From: Opisthocomus hoazin | Lineage: Eukaryota; Chordata; Aves; Opisthocomiformes; Opisthocomidae | Assembly (NCBI RefSeq): GCF_030867145.1 | Contig: NC_134454.1 | Location: 51,952,830-52,016,829 of the forward strand | Direction: 5' to 3' | Length of the DNA: 64,000 nt | Shown: positions 1-12,200 of the stretch, one piece after another | Layout: each line of letters starts with the position of its first letter | How positions within the stretch are numbered: the first letter of the stretch is position 1 | Made by a program: the position numbers and the translations under genes | Notes under the pieces: model-generated | Databases searched by the model: none | What the model was told of the DNA's origin: nothing | The model's input: only the letters and a program-made list of their open reading frames with translations

Positions 1-1069
1 ATTCTTGGGAATCCCAAATGAAGAGAGAAAAAATGCTCGAGTTCTATAAGTAAACAGTAACATGTTCGCTAGCAAATAGCTGGCCTATTGATTGCAGGCT
101 TTTATGTCAAACAAGAACACTGACAGATATGTAAAACATTAACTAATAGCAAGACGTTGAAATAGTTTATATCCAAGCTTAGGGTGAAATGGTTTCATAA
201 TCATTTAAAATGTATGCATATATAAGCACAATTTTTTTTTACTTTTTATTAAAATATTTTATTCTGAAATATATATATATAAAATAATTTTTAATATATT
301 TTTAATGCATTTTAAAATAATTTGTAAAAAACTTGAGACTTCTGAGATTTTCACGATAGCCTTAAAAAGTACTTCTCTCCCCGGTAACCTACATCCATTA
401 GGTCTACTGACTTCAGATCTGACATTCTGCTATATATAATATGAAGTATGCACTCCAGATTCTCACAGCAGTAGTGCTACGCAACAGCACCACTGAGGAG
501 ACGGAGAATCCTTTGTGTTTCCAGTTAAGAAGGTTAAGGACTAATCCCACTGAAAAAATATGCCCATCTAAGCGATATACTGCCTCGTCAATTTTGCTTT
601 AAATGATTATTTGTGACGTAATTCATACTTTAAAAGCAAATACTAGTGGTATTTAACATAAAAAGTACTTATGCCACCTGTTTACATAAAACTGTTTTAG
701 GTGCTTCATAGTATTTTTAGGGACAAATAATAGATTCATAATGCCTAACCTCACAAATCCCAACACTTTTGTATTTATAATTTTATCCACCATTTCACAG
801 TGATTAGCTTTAGGGTTTTAGTTTTAAAAAGGAAAAACGTAGTATTTTAATACTGAAGAAACTGATTGCATGTAGCTGTTCAATCAAACCAAATTCACAA
901 GCCAAATTCACGCAATTGACCTCAAATGTTCGGGAGAATATCTAAAAAATTGCATAAACGTATTACCTGCTATTATTCTGAAGTGACAAAATCTGTATAA
1001 ATAATGTACTTGCATTGTGCAATTACTTGTGCAATATTGCAATAGCTAAGGTAATCTCATGCTGTTTGC

Positions 1070-1287
1070 TCAGTAGAAAATTTCCATTTGAGGATTCATG
1101 AGTTTCTTCGTAACTGTCAAGCAGCTGGAGTCAGGAACTTCTACAGCTCTTCTGTGTTCCAGAACTCTCACCACAGATGCCAGAGTGAAAAGAAAGTTAC
1201 TCAGTATTTTTTTTACTCCCAGTTCAGCCCAAATCAACTTGCCTAATTCCTGAATGTGGAAAATAACTTCCGTTACTCCATCATCCT
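1070..1287 (-). CDS. Candidate alternative terminal exon of CEP78
   Basis: On the minus strand a good acceptor (CCATTTGCAG at 1297-1288) opens a 218-nt reading frame of 71 residues plus stop. It reads DDGVTEVIFHIQELGKLIWA and later VVRVLEHRRAVEVPDSSCL, a protein-like composition not derived from any repeat I recognise. It needs one upstream base to complete its first codon. That fits a possible donor inside the last CEP78 exon at 2769/2768. AATAAA hexamers on this strand follow at 263-258 and 250-245. I do not recognise the peptide as part of known CEP78; it may be an alternative C-terminus, an exon of another transcript, or chance. Confidence 0.35.
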
Positions 1288-2167
1288 CTGCAAATGGAAT
1301 ACACGTTGCTAAGAAAAGAGTCCATATCAAACAGGTTAAAATATTATGAACATTCAATATCTCAGCTAAGACTGTAAATAGTGAAGTAAAGGCAAAACAT
1401 TTAAATTTAATCTGTTTTTTTAAAAAGGCAGCATTTCATGAGCACTGGACAACGTGAGGAGTTTTCAACATCTGAACTTCACAGAAAGATAAGCATAGCC
1501 CAGAGTTCGCTACTGCGATTCCAGAAATTTTTTTAAAATCAGGACTGACGTAAGCACATGCATGTGAAAGAAGTCAAAGAAATTATTTTAAGGAAATAAA
1601 ATTGACTGCTTCATTCAAAAGCAAAATTCACTCCCATTGTTGAACCAAATGGCCTAGGCTTAAACCCTGAACTAAAAGAGTTGAGGTTGTTTCATTCTTC
1701 CAAATGCAAATTTTATGTTGCTTAAAAACGCTTACCCTAAAATTTGCTTAAATGCTTAACATAATTTTCATCTCTACAACCCTAGTAAGTTTAATTTTAC
1801 AGAACTCCCATTTATATACAAAACAGTAGTTAGTGAAGGAAATAATTATTGTATTGGGCTCTTGACTGATTGCTTTCTTATGGCATTCAGGCAACTGTAC
1901 AAATATACAGATACTGCTTTAATTTTCAGGGCCATACTGAAGTGCATCTTCTTACTCCCAGTGCAAAACACAATTATTTTCTGTGCCACATGAGGCAAAT
2001 CAAAATCTATGTTACTCTGTGCTGTAGTTCAGAAGCTGCAAATCAGCTGCCTGTGCAAAAGGACAGGAACAAGAAGATGCAGGGCAAACCCCAGGAATTT
2101 TAAAACAAATAGATTCTTTTAGTTTTATGTTCTCACATTTCCCCAGGTCCTGACAGCAACCTAACTT

Positions 2168-2228
2168 GAGTTGGACTGGACATCCTCTAGAGGTCCCTTC
2201 CAATGTGTATTATTCTATGATCTGCAGT
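2168..2228 (+). repeat. CR1 3'-end relic
   Basis: The stretch beginning TTGGACTGGACATCCTCTAG and ending near ATTATTCTATGATCTG matches the conserved CR1 3' terminus (TTGGACTAGATGATC, AGAGGTCCCTTCCAA, ATTCTATGATTCTG). It is about 60 bp, diverged, and lies about 200 bp beyond the putative CEP78 poly(A) site in the opposite orientation to the gene. Confidence 0.7.
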
Positions 2229-2436
2229 CACAGCAACAAGGAAGAATGGCTGTATTTAAATATTTCTCGTAGAGATGTTTCTGGGCTCTTTTTCAAACCT
2301 GAAACTTCCACTACCTTTGGGAATGTCACACCCACACACACTGTTAGGCATGAATTGGTATTTGCCCTAAAACCATTCTTTCCCACTTCCATTACAATAC
2401 ACTGGAAATAAACACTGGAAAAAAATTCTACTCAAA

Positions 2437-2442
2437 TTTATT
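2437..2442 (-). terminator. CEP78: Polyadenylation signal AATAAA for CEP78
   Basis: TTTATT on the plus strand reads AATAAA on the gene strand, about 300 nt after the stop codon. Cleavage would be expected near 2410-2425. It is the nearest canonical hexamer after the stop that I noticed. Confidence 0.5.
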
Positions 2443-2740
2443 AGGTCAAAACAGTTTACAACAAGATCTGTGACATACAATAAAATCCATACGCAAGGAA
2501 TCCTTTGTATGTAGTCCAAACTGAAGGGCACCATTCTACCAGTGCACCACGTTTCCAAAAATAAACATCTAATGACAAGTGACACAAACATGAAATAGCA
2601 ATACTAAACAGCATGCAATGCTTTAAAAGGTTACAAAATCTGCATTACTTTACAAAAAATTCACACACTATACTGAGGCATCCAAAATCTATTTTTAATC
2701 TTGCAAGTGTAAAGAACAGTCCAAACACTTTAGAACCATT

Positions 2741-3265
2741 TCAAATGCTGGTAACACTTTGGATACTTTCTTGTATTTCAGAGCCAGATCCTACAGTATC
2801 ACTTCTAGAGCAGTTTACTGTCTGCAGTCTACTTCGGTCTCCTCTTGCTCCATCGTTTGGAATCGACATTTCATTTGCTCTAGGGATGTATTTCTTTGAG
2901 GAACAATTTTTGCTTTTGTCACCAGAAGCACCACTGGATATTCTGCTACCATTACTTTTAGTATGTACACTGGAATCAGAAAATGAATGCAGATGAGTAA
3001 CCAATTGCCTTGCTGAGTGATGTTCTTTTGCTTGTTCATTTTGTTTGACTCTCCTCTCAGAGAATGTTGGAGTACTATTTCGAGGCTTATCCTCTTTATT
3101 TTGGTTAACTGTTTGAGCTTCATTTTCCTTCCGTGAGCCTGGCTGGTACTGTTGCCCAGCAGTCTGAAGTTCCTGTATGTCTCTAAGAGCAGAGAAGGCA
3201 TTATTGCCAGCCATCTGGGATTGAAATGTGCCAGGAAGAGAAACTTGGATGTCCCCAGCTCTGTT
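2741..3265 (-). CDS. CEP78: CEP78 last coding exon (stop at 2741-2743)
   Basis: Acceptor TTATTTCAG|AAC, then 174 codons and TGA. It codes for a hydrophilic tail rich in S, R, K, Q and N starting [17 protein letters not shown] and ending QSVTSI, with little identity to human, as expected for this fast-changing C-terminus. A weak internal donor (GAAA|GTATCC, boundary 2769/2768) could splice to the candidate exon at 1070-1287. Confidence 0.88.
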   Translation of the reverse strand, partial: NRAGDIQVSLPGTFQSQMAGNNAFSALRDIQELQTAGQQYQPGSRKENEAQTVNQNKEDKPRNSTPTFSERRVKQNEQAKEHHSARQLVTHLHSFSDSSVHTKSNGSRISSGASGDKSKNCSSKKYIPRANEMSIPNDGARGDRSRLQTVNCSRSDTVGSGSEIQESIQSVTSI

Positions 3266-6200
3266 CTGAAATAAGAGATCCCAATAAAGATACTGATGCA
3301 ATTAGAGGAAAAAAATTCAGTATTGCAACCGCCATATACTAAAATCTGCGTAGCAAAATGAAGTCTTTACATAATGTAGAAAAGATTCAGAGATAATAAC
3401 AATCACACAAGCTTTATTACATTTCAAAGTAAGCAATTTTCAGAAGATTGCTAGGGTGATAATGACACGGAGTGGGCATATTACAGTTTCACATCTAGCT
3501 TGAACTTTATACTACAGAAATGTGTCAGTTGCACTGAAGCAGCCAAAGCCTAATCATGCCTATCATTCTGAAATACCTGCAATTCATTACGTTTGCTCAC
3601 AGTTCACAGTAGCACAGTCCCAATAGTCTATCCCACAATACTTAACTGCCACAAGAATCCGAACTCACCAATACTAGGAGATAATTACGAGAGCAGTGTA
3701 AGTGTTAGTTGAAGCTTTTTGTAATCATCCTTTGCCATGTATACTTAAAAAACACTTTTAAGCTCAGGCTTCTAAATGCAGCTGAATCAGAAAAACAATG
3801 ATTCAGACAAACTGCAGCTGAAAACACTGTGTCAAGCCAAACAATAACAAAGAAACTATAACGAGCACTGCTCTATTATTCCAAATAATTTTAGCTGATT
3901 CAAAATGCAAAACTGGAAATTGCTTTCCACATTAAAAAAACCCAAGACTTTTTACCATCATGTCTTAGAACCTTATGGTATTCTTGAGGAATTTGAAACA
4001 CTTAATAGGGAAGACGTTTGGTATAAGAAAAATACTGGAATGCAGAATTATTCTTAGCATTACAGTTTTATCCAACTTCAACAAGGTTGTAGGCTGCTGG
4101 TATCTTAATTTTTAATTGCCTTAAAAATTTAAGTCTGGTCCCTTTTTTTTTTTTTTTTTTTTCTTTCAAAGGAACTTTAGTATCTCCCTTGAAAAATCCA
4201 GAAGGTTTTCTATTTATTGACTTCAGAGCAAAAACTAAAACCTTTTGTTGTTAATATCGCAAATTTGTAGTTGCCTGAAATTCATGGCATGGCCCACACA
4301 GAAATCTTAACAGGACAGGACATACAAATTGCAATTACTTAATTCATGCTTTTCAACAGGCATATTGTACTACCCTCTACTATCAGACTGTTTTTAAAAA
4401 CACTATACATCATTATTAAGTGTTTTGAAAAAACCTAGTCATAGTATTTTCCATTTTCATGGATGCATACCACTATTGGAACTTCATATTTCAGAATAAG
4501 AAACAATTACCATCAACACGTTCTTCAGTACATTACAAAATACTATTGTTTCTGTTTCAAATGGTAATCACTTAAAAAGCTTACATTAATCATTGAATTA
4601 GTATGATCTGTATAAATACAGCCACAGCAAAAGATTCCAATGAAAACTTCATGAATCATTTGGTAATCATTACTTTTAGTCAGAGGGGGATAACAGCTGA
4701 AAAGTATATTAAATAGCATCCATCATGTTGCTAGTAGCATTCCCTCTACAGACTTACTTTGCTATTCTGGGTATGTTCTTGTCTTTCTTCTTCAAAAGAC
4801 TTCTCCTTCAGCATGTCAGCAGGCTTACTGAGAGTAGAATTCATTTGTGGATGCCCCAAAAGACCAAAATCTGACTGGTCTATCCCAGCTAATGTAGCAA
4901 GTTGTCCAAGTCTGTAAAATAAAGTTTAATAGAAAATGACACAAAAAATTCTTACCCTATGAAAGACCTAAACATTCAAAACCAGAGCAGAAATGGAATC
5001 TGTTTGAAGCTTTGAAGATACTTTTTTCATTATCTTCTGAGAAGCCCAAAATAGCTTAATAAAGATGAAAACAAGTAGCTAAAGGTATTTTCCTATCTTT
5101 GTGCAAATTAGCCTGCAGGTTCAAAACCACCAGTCTTCACTCAGTGTTATGAGGTTAAGAATGAAGCTCTCCCTGTTAGCATTGATCTCAGAGCAGGATG
5201 CTGGCAAGCAGATTCCCTGTCAGGCAGAACAAAGATTAAAATCCTGTCATTCAAGCAGAAGATTGGTGCACATCTCCCAAACTAGAATAATCCCTAACAG
5301 CCAAAACCAATTACATGCTTCACTACTACAAGTCATGTTGTTTCACCTGCCAGCTTACAAGTTGGCTAAACTTACCACTTGGGTGTTTCAAGCCACAACA
5401 AGAAGTGAGAGTTTTCAACCATCGACAGCACAGCATATTATATATAGATTACTGAGAAGAGCAGTCTTTGCGATTAGGATTCTGTAACTTTCAGAGTAGC
5501 TCCCTATTACCACAAACAGATGTAGGCCCCCAAAAATTTTTTTGGAAAAAAAATTCCTTATGTAGTGAAAAAGCATTTTTCCCTTCCTCCAAAGTTTGAA
5601 ATTCATTCTCAAAGTAGTGGCAACTCTATCAATTGATTGGCACAAAATTAGAACATAGAGTGAACTTTACATTAAGTTACATTATTACAATTTGGAGGTG
5701 GATGGAAGCAGGAGCAGGGAGGGCAATTAAAATCTCTTGTGGTCTTTTCTAATCTTTCCTAAACATGCAGAGTAGACTACAATTTTTCTTCATATCATCC
5801 CTTTATTCTCCCCGTCGAGATTGCCATGCCTGGCTACATAAGCTTTACAAAGTGGATTTGAGAACTTAAGCTGAAATTTTTTGAAAAATGGGAAGGATGA
5901 ACCATCCTCTGAGAAACTGCATGTATAGCAGCAGAGGCTTAAGACAAACTCTAACCAATAATTTATAAAATATTTCAAGTACTAAGAAATAATCCAGAAT
6001 TTAAGTACAGAGGCCAGATTCATCCACCTAGATTTCGGTACTTCAATTAGTAAAAGGGGGCCCAAGGCAACAGGACAATTTCTGAAGCCAGTTCAACTGC
6101 TTTTTGAGCCATTCATATCACAGGAATGCTAAGAGCCACAGGTGATCCAATAAAGACTTGGAAACATGCTTTAATACAAGCTTTCTTCTCTTTTGGAATG

Positions 6201-9200
6201 GGCTTCTTGAAGGCCTTTCCCAAGAACAGATAGATAAATTCAGCTGGACAGTGCTGGGATCATGTTTTTCCCACTGAGAAAAGACTAAACAGAAAGCATG
6301 TATTTAATTTTTCTTCCTTTGCTCTTTGCGAGTACAGTCCCAGAGATCTAGGGGGAAGAAGGCAGTGTATTTCATTGGGAGGATAATCTTGGAAAGAGAT
6401 CTCAGCAGAAACAGTAAGACTTAAGTAAAGTGACAACCTACCCAGCATCTTTAAGGAGGTCTAAAAAAGCATGAAACTTTTGGAAAGAGTTCTCAATGCT
6501 GCCTAGAACACCTTCATCTTCCAAAATCATGTTGGTTACTGACTGCGCATGAAGAACCTCAGATAGGGAGATATTTAGATTCCTTAATCTTGCATTTTCA
6601 ATTTCCAGCTATGAAAAAAAGAAAGGGAAAGTCATTTCTATTGTCAGTTAAAAAAAATCCAAAATACACAACCCCACCTTTGCAAGCCTATAGAGCTGTA
6701 TCATAAAGAGAAATACCCAAAGTAACTGATGTAACTGATATAGAGCTTTCTGTACCAGAAGTATCCAGGGCACTGTTACATTGAGCTCTGTGCAGGTTTG
6801 CTTATCCACAGCTGCGAAATTGCTGCAGGCACTCAAAACTGCTGGCTCAGCACTGTCTTCAGATGTACAGAATGTTGCAGAACAAGTGCAAGGGAAAAAA
6901 GTTAGCTTTCATATCATGAAATGATATGTAATTCATGTCATGAATTACATGACACATTAACATCAAAGAATTTATTTTACTAGTAAAAAAACTTAATGAA
7001 GGCCAATGCTTTCCTTATATTCACCCCTCTGTATCAGAGGGAATGCATATCTCTCCCCTGCAGTGTGCATCCCAGAATTGAAAGTTTAAGATGATCCAGT
7101 TTTAATCTCCATATTGAACATTAATCAAATCAATGACAAAATGAAAGTTGAATGATAACTGTAGGATATAGAGGGGTTTGTATTTGAGGGAAACATCACC
7201 TCAGATACTCACTTAAGATTACAGCTATGCAATCACTACTACCACAGGCTTTCCTTCTTTCATCTTTTAGGAGAGCAGGACAAAAAATTATAGATTATAG
7301 TAACTACTATAGTGTAGTTACTGTAGCTGTTAAACTAGGACCAGAATGAACAATTTTACAGATTACCGCTACTTAGTTTATCCCTTCTTCTGAAACAAGG
7401 TGCTAGGTCCAAGCAGTCCAGCATGACAGATTTCTTGCAGTGGGTATTTAGCCTAAAAAGCATTCAAGTATTCAAACAACAGATAACTTCACATTACAGG
7501 AGGATGGGGATAGTGGCACTGGAACACTACAATGAACCTTGTAGCGCAGAGTCCTTTGTGGGTATCTGCTCCCAGTACTGTGGGGTACCACTTACTGCTC
7601 AAGTTCCAAAGGGTACCACCACTTTCCTTCCACTCCAGATCACATCTGAGATCCAAATCCATTTGTTTACACTATCTTACACTCAACCCTATTACAAGAA
7701 ATTCTGCTTATTGATGCAAAAGCATCCTTTTAGGTCAGCAACAACGGACGGAGGGGAAATGAACCTCACAATTTAACTGTGACAAATTGTTAGTCTGGTT
7801 CAGTCATAACGCGAAACTGCATTTCACAACAACTGACTGCTACAGCCAGCATGTTATGCAGAAAACCATCCAACACTTTTATTGCCTGCAGAAACAAAAC
7901 TTAAAAATCAAAGGAACAGAATAAGCTAAATTAAACAACATTTGCAACAAACTGCTTTTCAGCCCAAGTCATGATAAAGAAGGTGGGAGACATCAAGGAA
8001 CTATCCATCTGCTGCAAATTGCAAACACATTTAATCACTTTCTCAAGAAAAACAAACATCATAAGTAATACACCAAATGAATGAAACACACTGAAAGAGT
8101 ATCTTGACCTGGAGTTCAAGGCTCTGGAATAGGATCGGGAGAACAAACACACATTACTAAATGCAGATTTCATCTTTGCCCTTAGGCTAGTAAATGATTC
8201 ATGTGACTTTGAACTGCAACTCTGGAAGCTACCACATTAGAGGTCATTGATAATTACTCCTAATTAAGCAAGTGGATAGTTTGATTGCTGCCTCCTTTAA
8301 AAGTAAAGATGATTAACAGTTAAGTATCATTACCTCCATTATCCGTTCCTCAGCCTTTACTCTGGCTCTTTGTTCTTCCTTTATTTTTTCCATGCATTCT
8401 TCCAGCTCCAACTATCAGAACACAGATAAACTATCACAAAATTTATCTCAAAATGTCAGAAAAACATGCAGTATTTTACAAAATCTCAACATGTCAAATT
8501 AAGAACTAGCACACAGCATTCCAAGGAATAACATAGCTTCTACAAAAATACATAACAGAGGTCTACCAGTACATAACTCTAGGATGCAAAAACTTTACAC
8601 AGGAAATTGGAAATTAGTGTAATTCACTTAACAGATTTGCAATATAGCAATAGATAACATGAAATTATAGCACAAGTCTCTTAAACCTATGATATTACCA
8701 CCAAGAATGTATGTTCTTCTCTACTTACTCTTCTCCCCCTTCACCTTTTCAAATGTCACTTTTAACTAAAGATGTCTACCTCATCAAAAGCTCAAACTGG
8801 CCTCTAAAAAAAAAATCTTTAGTAGCTATATCTAGCTTCTCAGAATGTATTCTTCATCCAGGAATTTATTCCTTACTACAGCAATAGGAATACAAAATTT
8901 TGAACTTTAGGAACCATACTCTGTCCAATTGATTTCACTTGATTTTCAGCAGAAAAATCCGCAGCTTTTTGAGTGAGTTAAGCAGCTGCTTAGTGTTGAA
9001 TTAACAACAAAACCAAACCCAAACATCTAACAAATATATTCTAGTCTTATTCATGAGATGCCTACACTTGTATTTTAACCTTTAGTTCTAAGCAGTGAAT
9101 CTCTTAGTTTCAGCGAACAGTAGTCAGGATTTGATAAGCAATACATTTTCTCGTATCATAGCAGAGCATTATAATCTTTAATTAGAGCACCTGAAGTGGA

Positions 9201-12200
9201 AGAACAAATAGGAATTTTTTGTTCTTGCATGCCTTAACAGAGTCTTCTGGTTCCAAAGATGAAAACTGTTAAAATTATCAAGCTGTTGTATTTTTCAGAG
9301 GGTAATCTACATGAGTTAACAGTATGCAAACCTTCTTCACTTCTCTATATACCTTGTACACACCTTATCAGTTCTACAGAGCAGCAAAGGTCCAAACGGT
9401 ACTGAAATCCTTTGTTTACTATCAGAAGCTTATCCAAGAGCATACTACTGCACTTCACACAAGCAATCAACTGAGAAGACTGGTGTGAAACAGAACACAC
9501 AGTAAAAATAATCCTACAAATGCAAAGAGGTCCTCACAGGTCTTGTACAACGTGAGGGACTTTTGCATCTGATTTGAAGATGCAGGTTCTAAAATATTCT
9601 CCAAGGGACAACCAGAGTGAAGATTATGGGTCTGTCACTGCTGTCCAGTGAAGTCCACTCCTAAGATCCCTAGACTAGCACCAACGAAGCTAACTCTGGA
9701 ACTAGAAAGCTAGCCACACCTTTATCATCTGGATACACAAGGCTCTCAGAGGTTAACAAGTATAGGAAAACCACATTTCAAAGACAGTATTTGGGAAGAG
9801 ATTTAACAGTATCTAACTGCCATGAAGTAACAAATTGCCTCCAGGCATGAGGTGGGGGGAAAATCTCTAAGGAGAACCTTCAACAAATACCACAATCTTA
9901 CTGCAATTTACCTCAGAATGTGTGGAAACAATAGGAGCTAGAAATCCTTTTACAGATACACAACCACAGCACAGAAAGTAGCGACCCTAATGTTCTACAT
10001 TCACAACTTGACATGTCAAGCTGGAATCCTGTAACCTAGCTTTGAAGAGCAGTCACAGGTAACATAAACTTGAAGAATTCTTAGTTCCATTTATAGTGTG
10101 TGTGCGTGTATGTATATATGTATTTTAAAGTTTCTAGGATGTAGGGGTTTTTTTGCAAGCAACTCTACTTTAGAAACCTTAGTTCTATAGTATTTTTGTT
10201 GTGGACAGATTTTAGACAATTCTAAAGGTGACACCACTGACCTTTTTCTTCAAATTGCTGGTTTGTATTTTCAAAGGGCAAAGGCTTAGAAAACAGTTAA
10301 ATTATCAAGATTTTTTGAACAGAAATTTGGAAGTTTTGTAGTTTTGTTTAAACAATTTATCTAAGTGTAGATGTACACAATACTTAATGGTTATGGGCTG
10401 ACTTTACAAAAAAATTGACACACTGCAGCTACATCTCCTCATAAACAGTATCAGAAGCCTGCATTTAAAGGAAGATGCCCTACACCTGTACAAACATATT
10501 TGTCAGCATTAAATTACAAGTATATGTACCCTTTATTCTTTGATTTGCTTTTGATAAATTCACTAGCCTACACAATCCTCTAGTCTTTGTGCAGAAAAAA
10601 TTTATTAAAATACATCAGAGCTAAAGGTACATCCAAGCTATCAGACTGAGCCTTCTAGTAGTGTAGTCTAGAAAGACAGTACTGACAGCCTTCAAGATGA
10701 AGTTGAATAGCAAATCTGTAGCCCTCAGAATTATTGTATGCAGTATGACCACTCAACACTAGACAGAGGTATGAAATTGAAGTTTAAAAAGTAAAAATAT
10801 AAAAACCACACTTCAATAACTAATTATCTGTGTTCTTCTACTTGCTTACGTTGTTGTCCTTATTTTTACAAAAGAGTTATAGTGCAAACTCTGCTTCTAA
10901 GTAATTCACATACTATTAGTATGTAGAAAGAGTTCACCCTTAATATTATTAGCAGGGTAAGTTCACCATTTATATCCGTAGTTAAAATTTCAAATTCTGA
11001 GTTTCCTCTACATTCCTCATCAGAAGCAATTCTGACATTTCAGATTCCCTCTAGTGGAAGGAAAGAATATTTGTCAGTTCTTATGTTTCATTTAAGCAGA
11101 AATTAAGCTTTTCATTAGCCAACGGATTTTTAAAAAAAATGAGAACAGAACTAATATTGCTTCACTAAGTAGTATGCTTAAAGCCCCTTTATGAGCAGAA
11201 GGATGCAGAGAAGTTCTCAAGGACTTGCATAGTAAAGTGGAAGTCTGGTCATTTAGTCACATCAAGGGATGTTTGGGGAGCTTTTTTGCCAAAGTGGCAG
11301 TTAAAAAGTTCCCACCTCTTACTATTTATTCCCACTCTGCTATCCCATCATTGTTCTCGCACAGCTGGTTGTCCCACTTTACTGACAGGCTGTGGCAAGG
11401 CCTGCTACAGCCAAATACATTGGGTAACTTTTCAGCTAGATCAGTTCCTCAAGTTAGCTCCCAACTCAGGCAGCTCTTTGAGAGCTGTTTAATGACAGTA
11501 CCTAAGCTCAATTAATGCAGATAAAAAGGGTCCTCCACCTCCCCTCTCACATTATCAGCCATAGACTTCTCCTGCTTACCATGCTCCAGTTCTGGAACGC
11601 ACCCAATCACATAAGCCAATGTTAACCATTAAGATGGCTGAGAACTAACCTAGAAAAATATCACAGAGTCACAGAATGGTTCAGGTTGGAAGGGACCTCT
11701 GGAGGTCACCTGGTCCAACCTCCTGCTCAAGCTGGGCCACCTACAACAAGCTGCCCAGGACCATGTCTAGATGTTTTTTCAGGATCTCTAAGGAGGGAAA
11801 CTCCAAGGCCTCCCTGGGAAAACCTTGCCAATGCTTGGTCACCCTCCCAGTAAAAGCGTTTCCTGATGTTCAGGGGGAACCTCCTGTGTTTCAGTTTGTG
11901 CCCATTGCTTCTGGTCCTCTCACTGAGCCACACTGCAAAGAGCCTGGCTCTGTCCTCTTTGCACCTTACTTTCAGGTATTTATATACATGAATATGATCC
12001 CCCCCACGCCTTCTCTCCTCCAGGCTGAACAGTCCCAGCTCTCTCAGCCTTTCCTCATTGGAGAGCTGCTCCAGTCCCTTAACCATGCTTGTGGCTCTTT
12101 GTGGGACTCTCTCCAGTATGCCCACATCTCCCTTTTATTGGGGAGCCCAGAAATGGTCACCAGGTTGTGGCCTCACCAGCGCTGAACACAGGGGAAGGAT

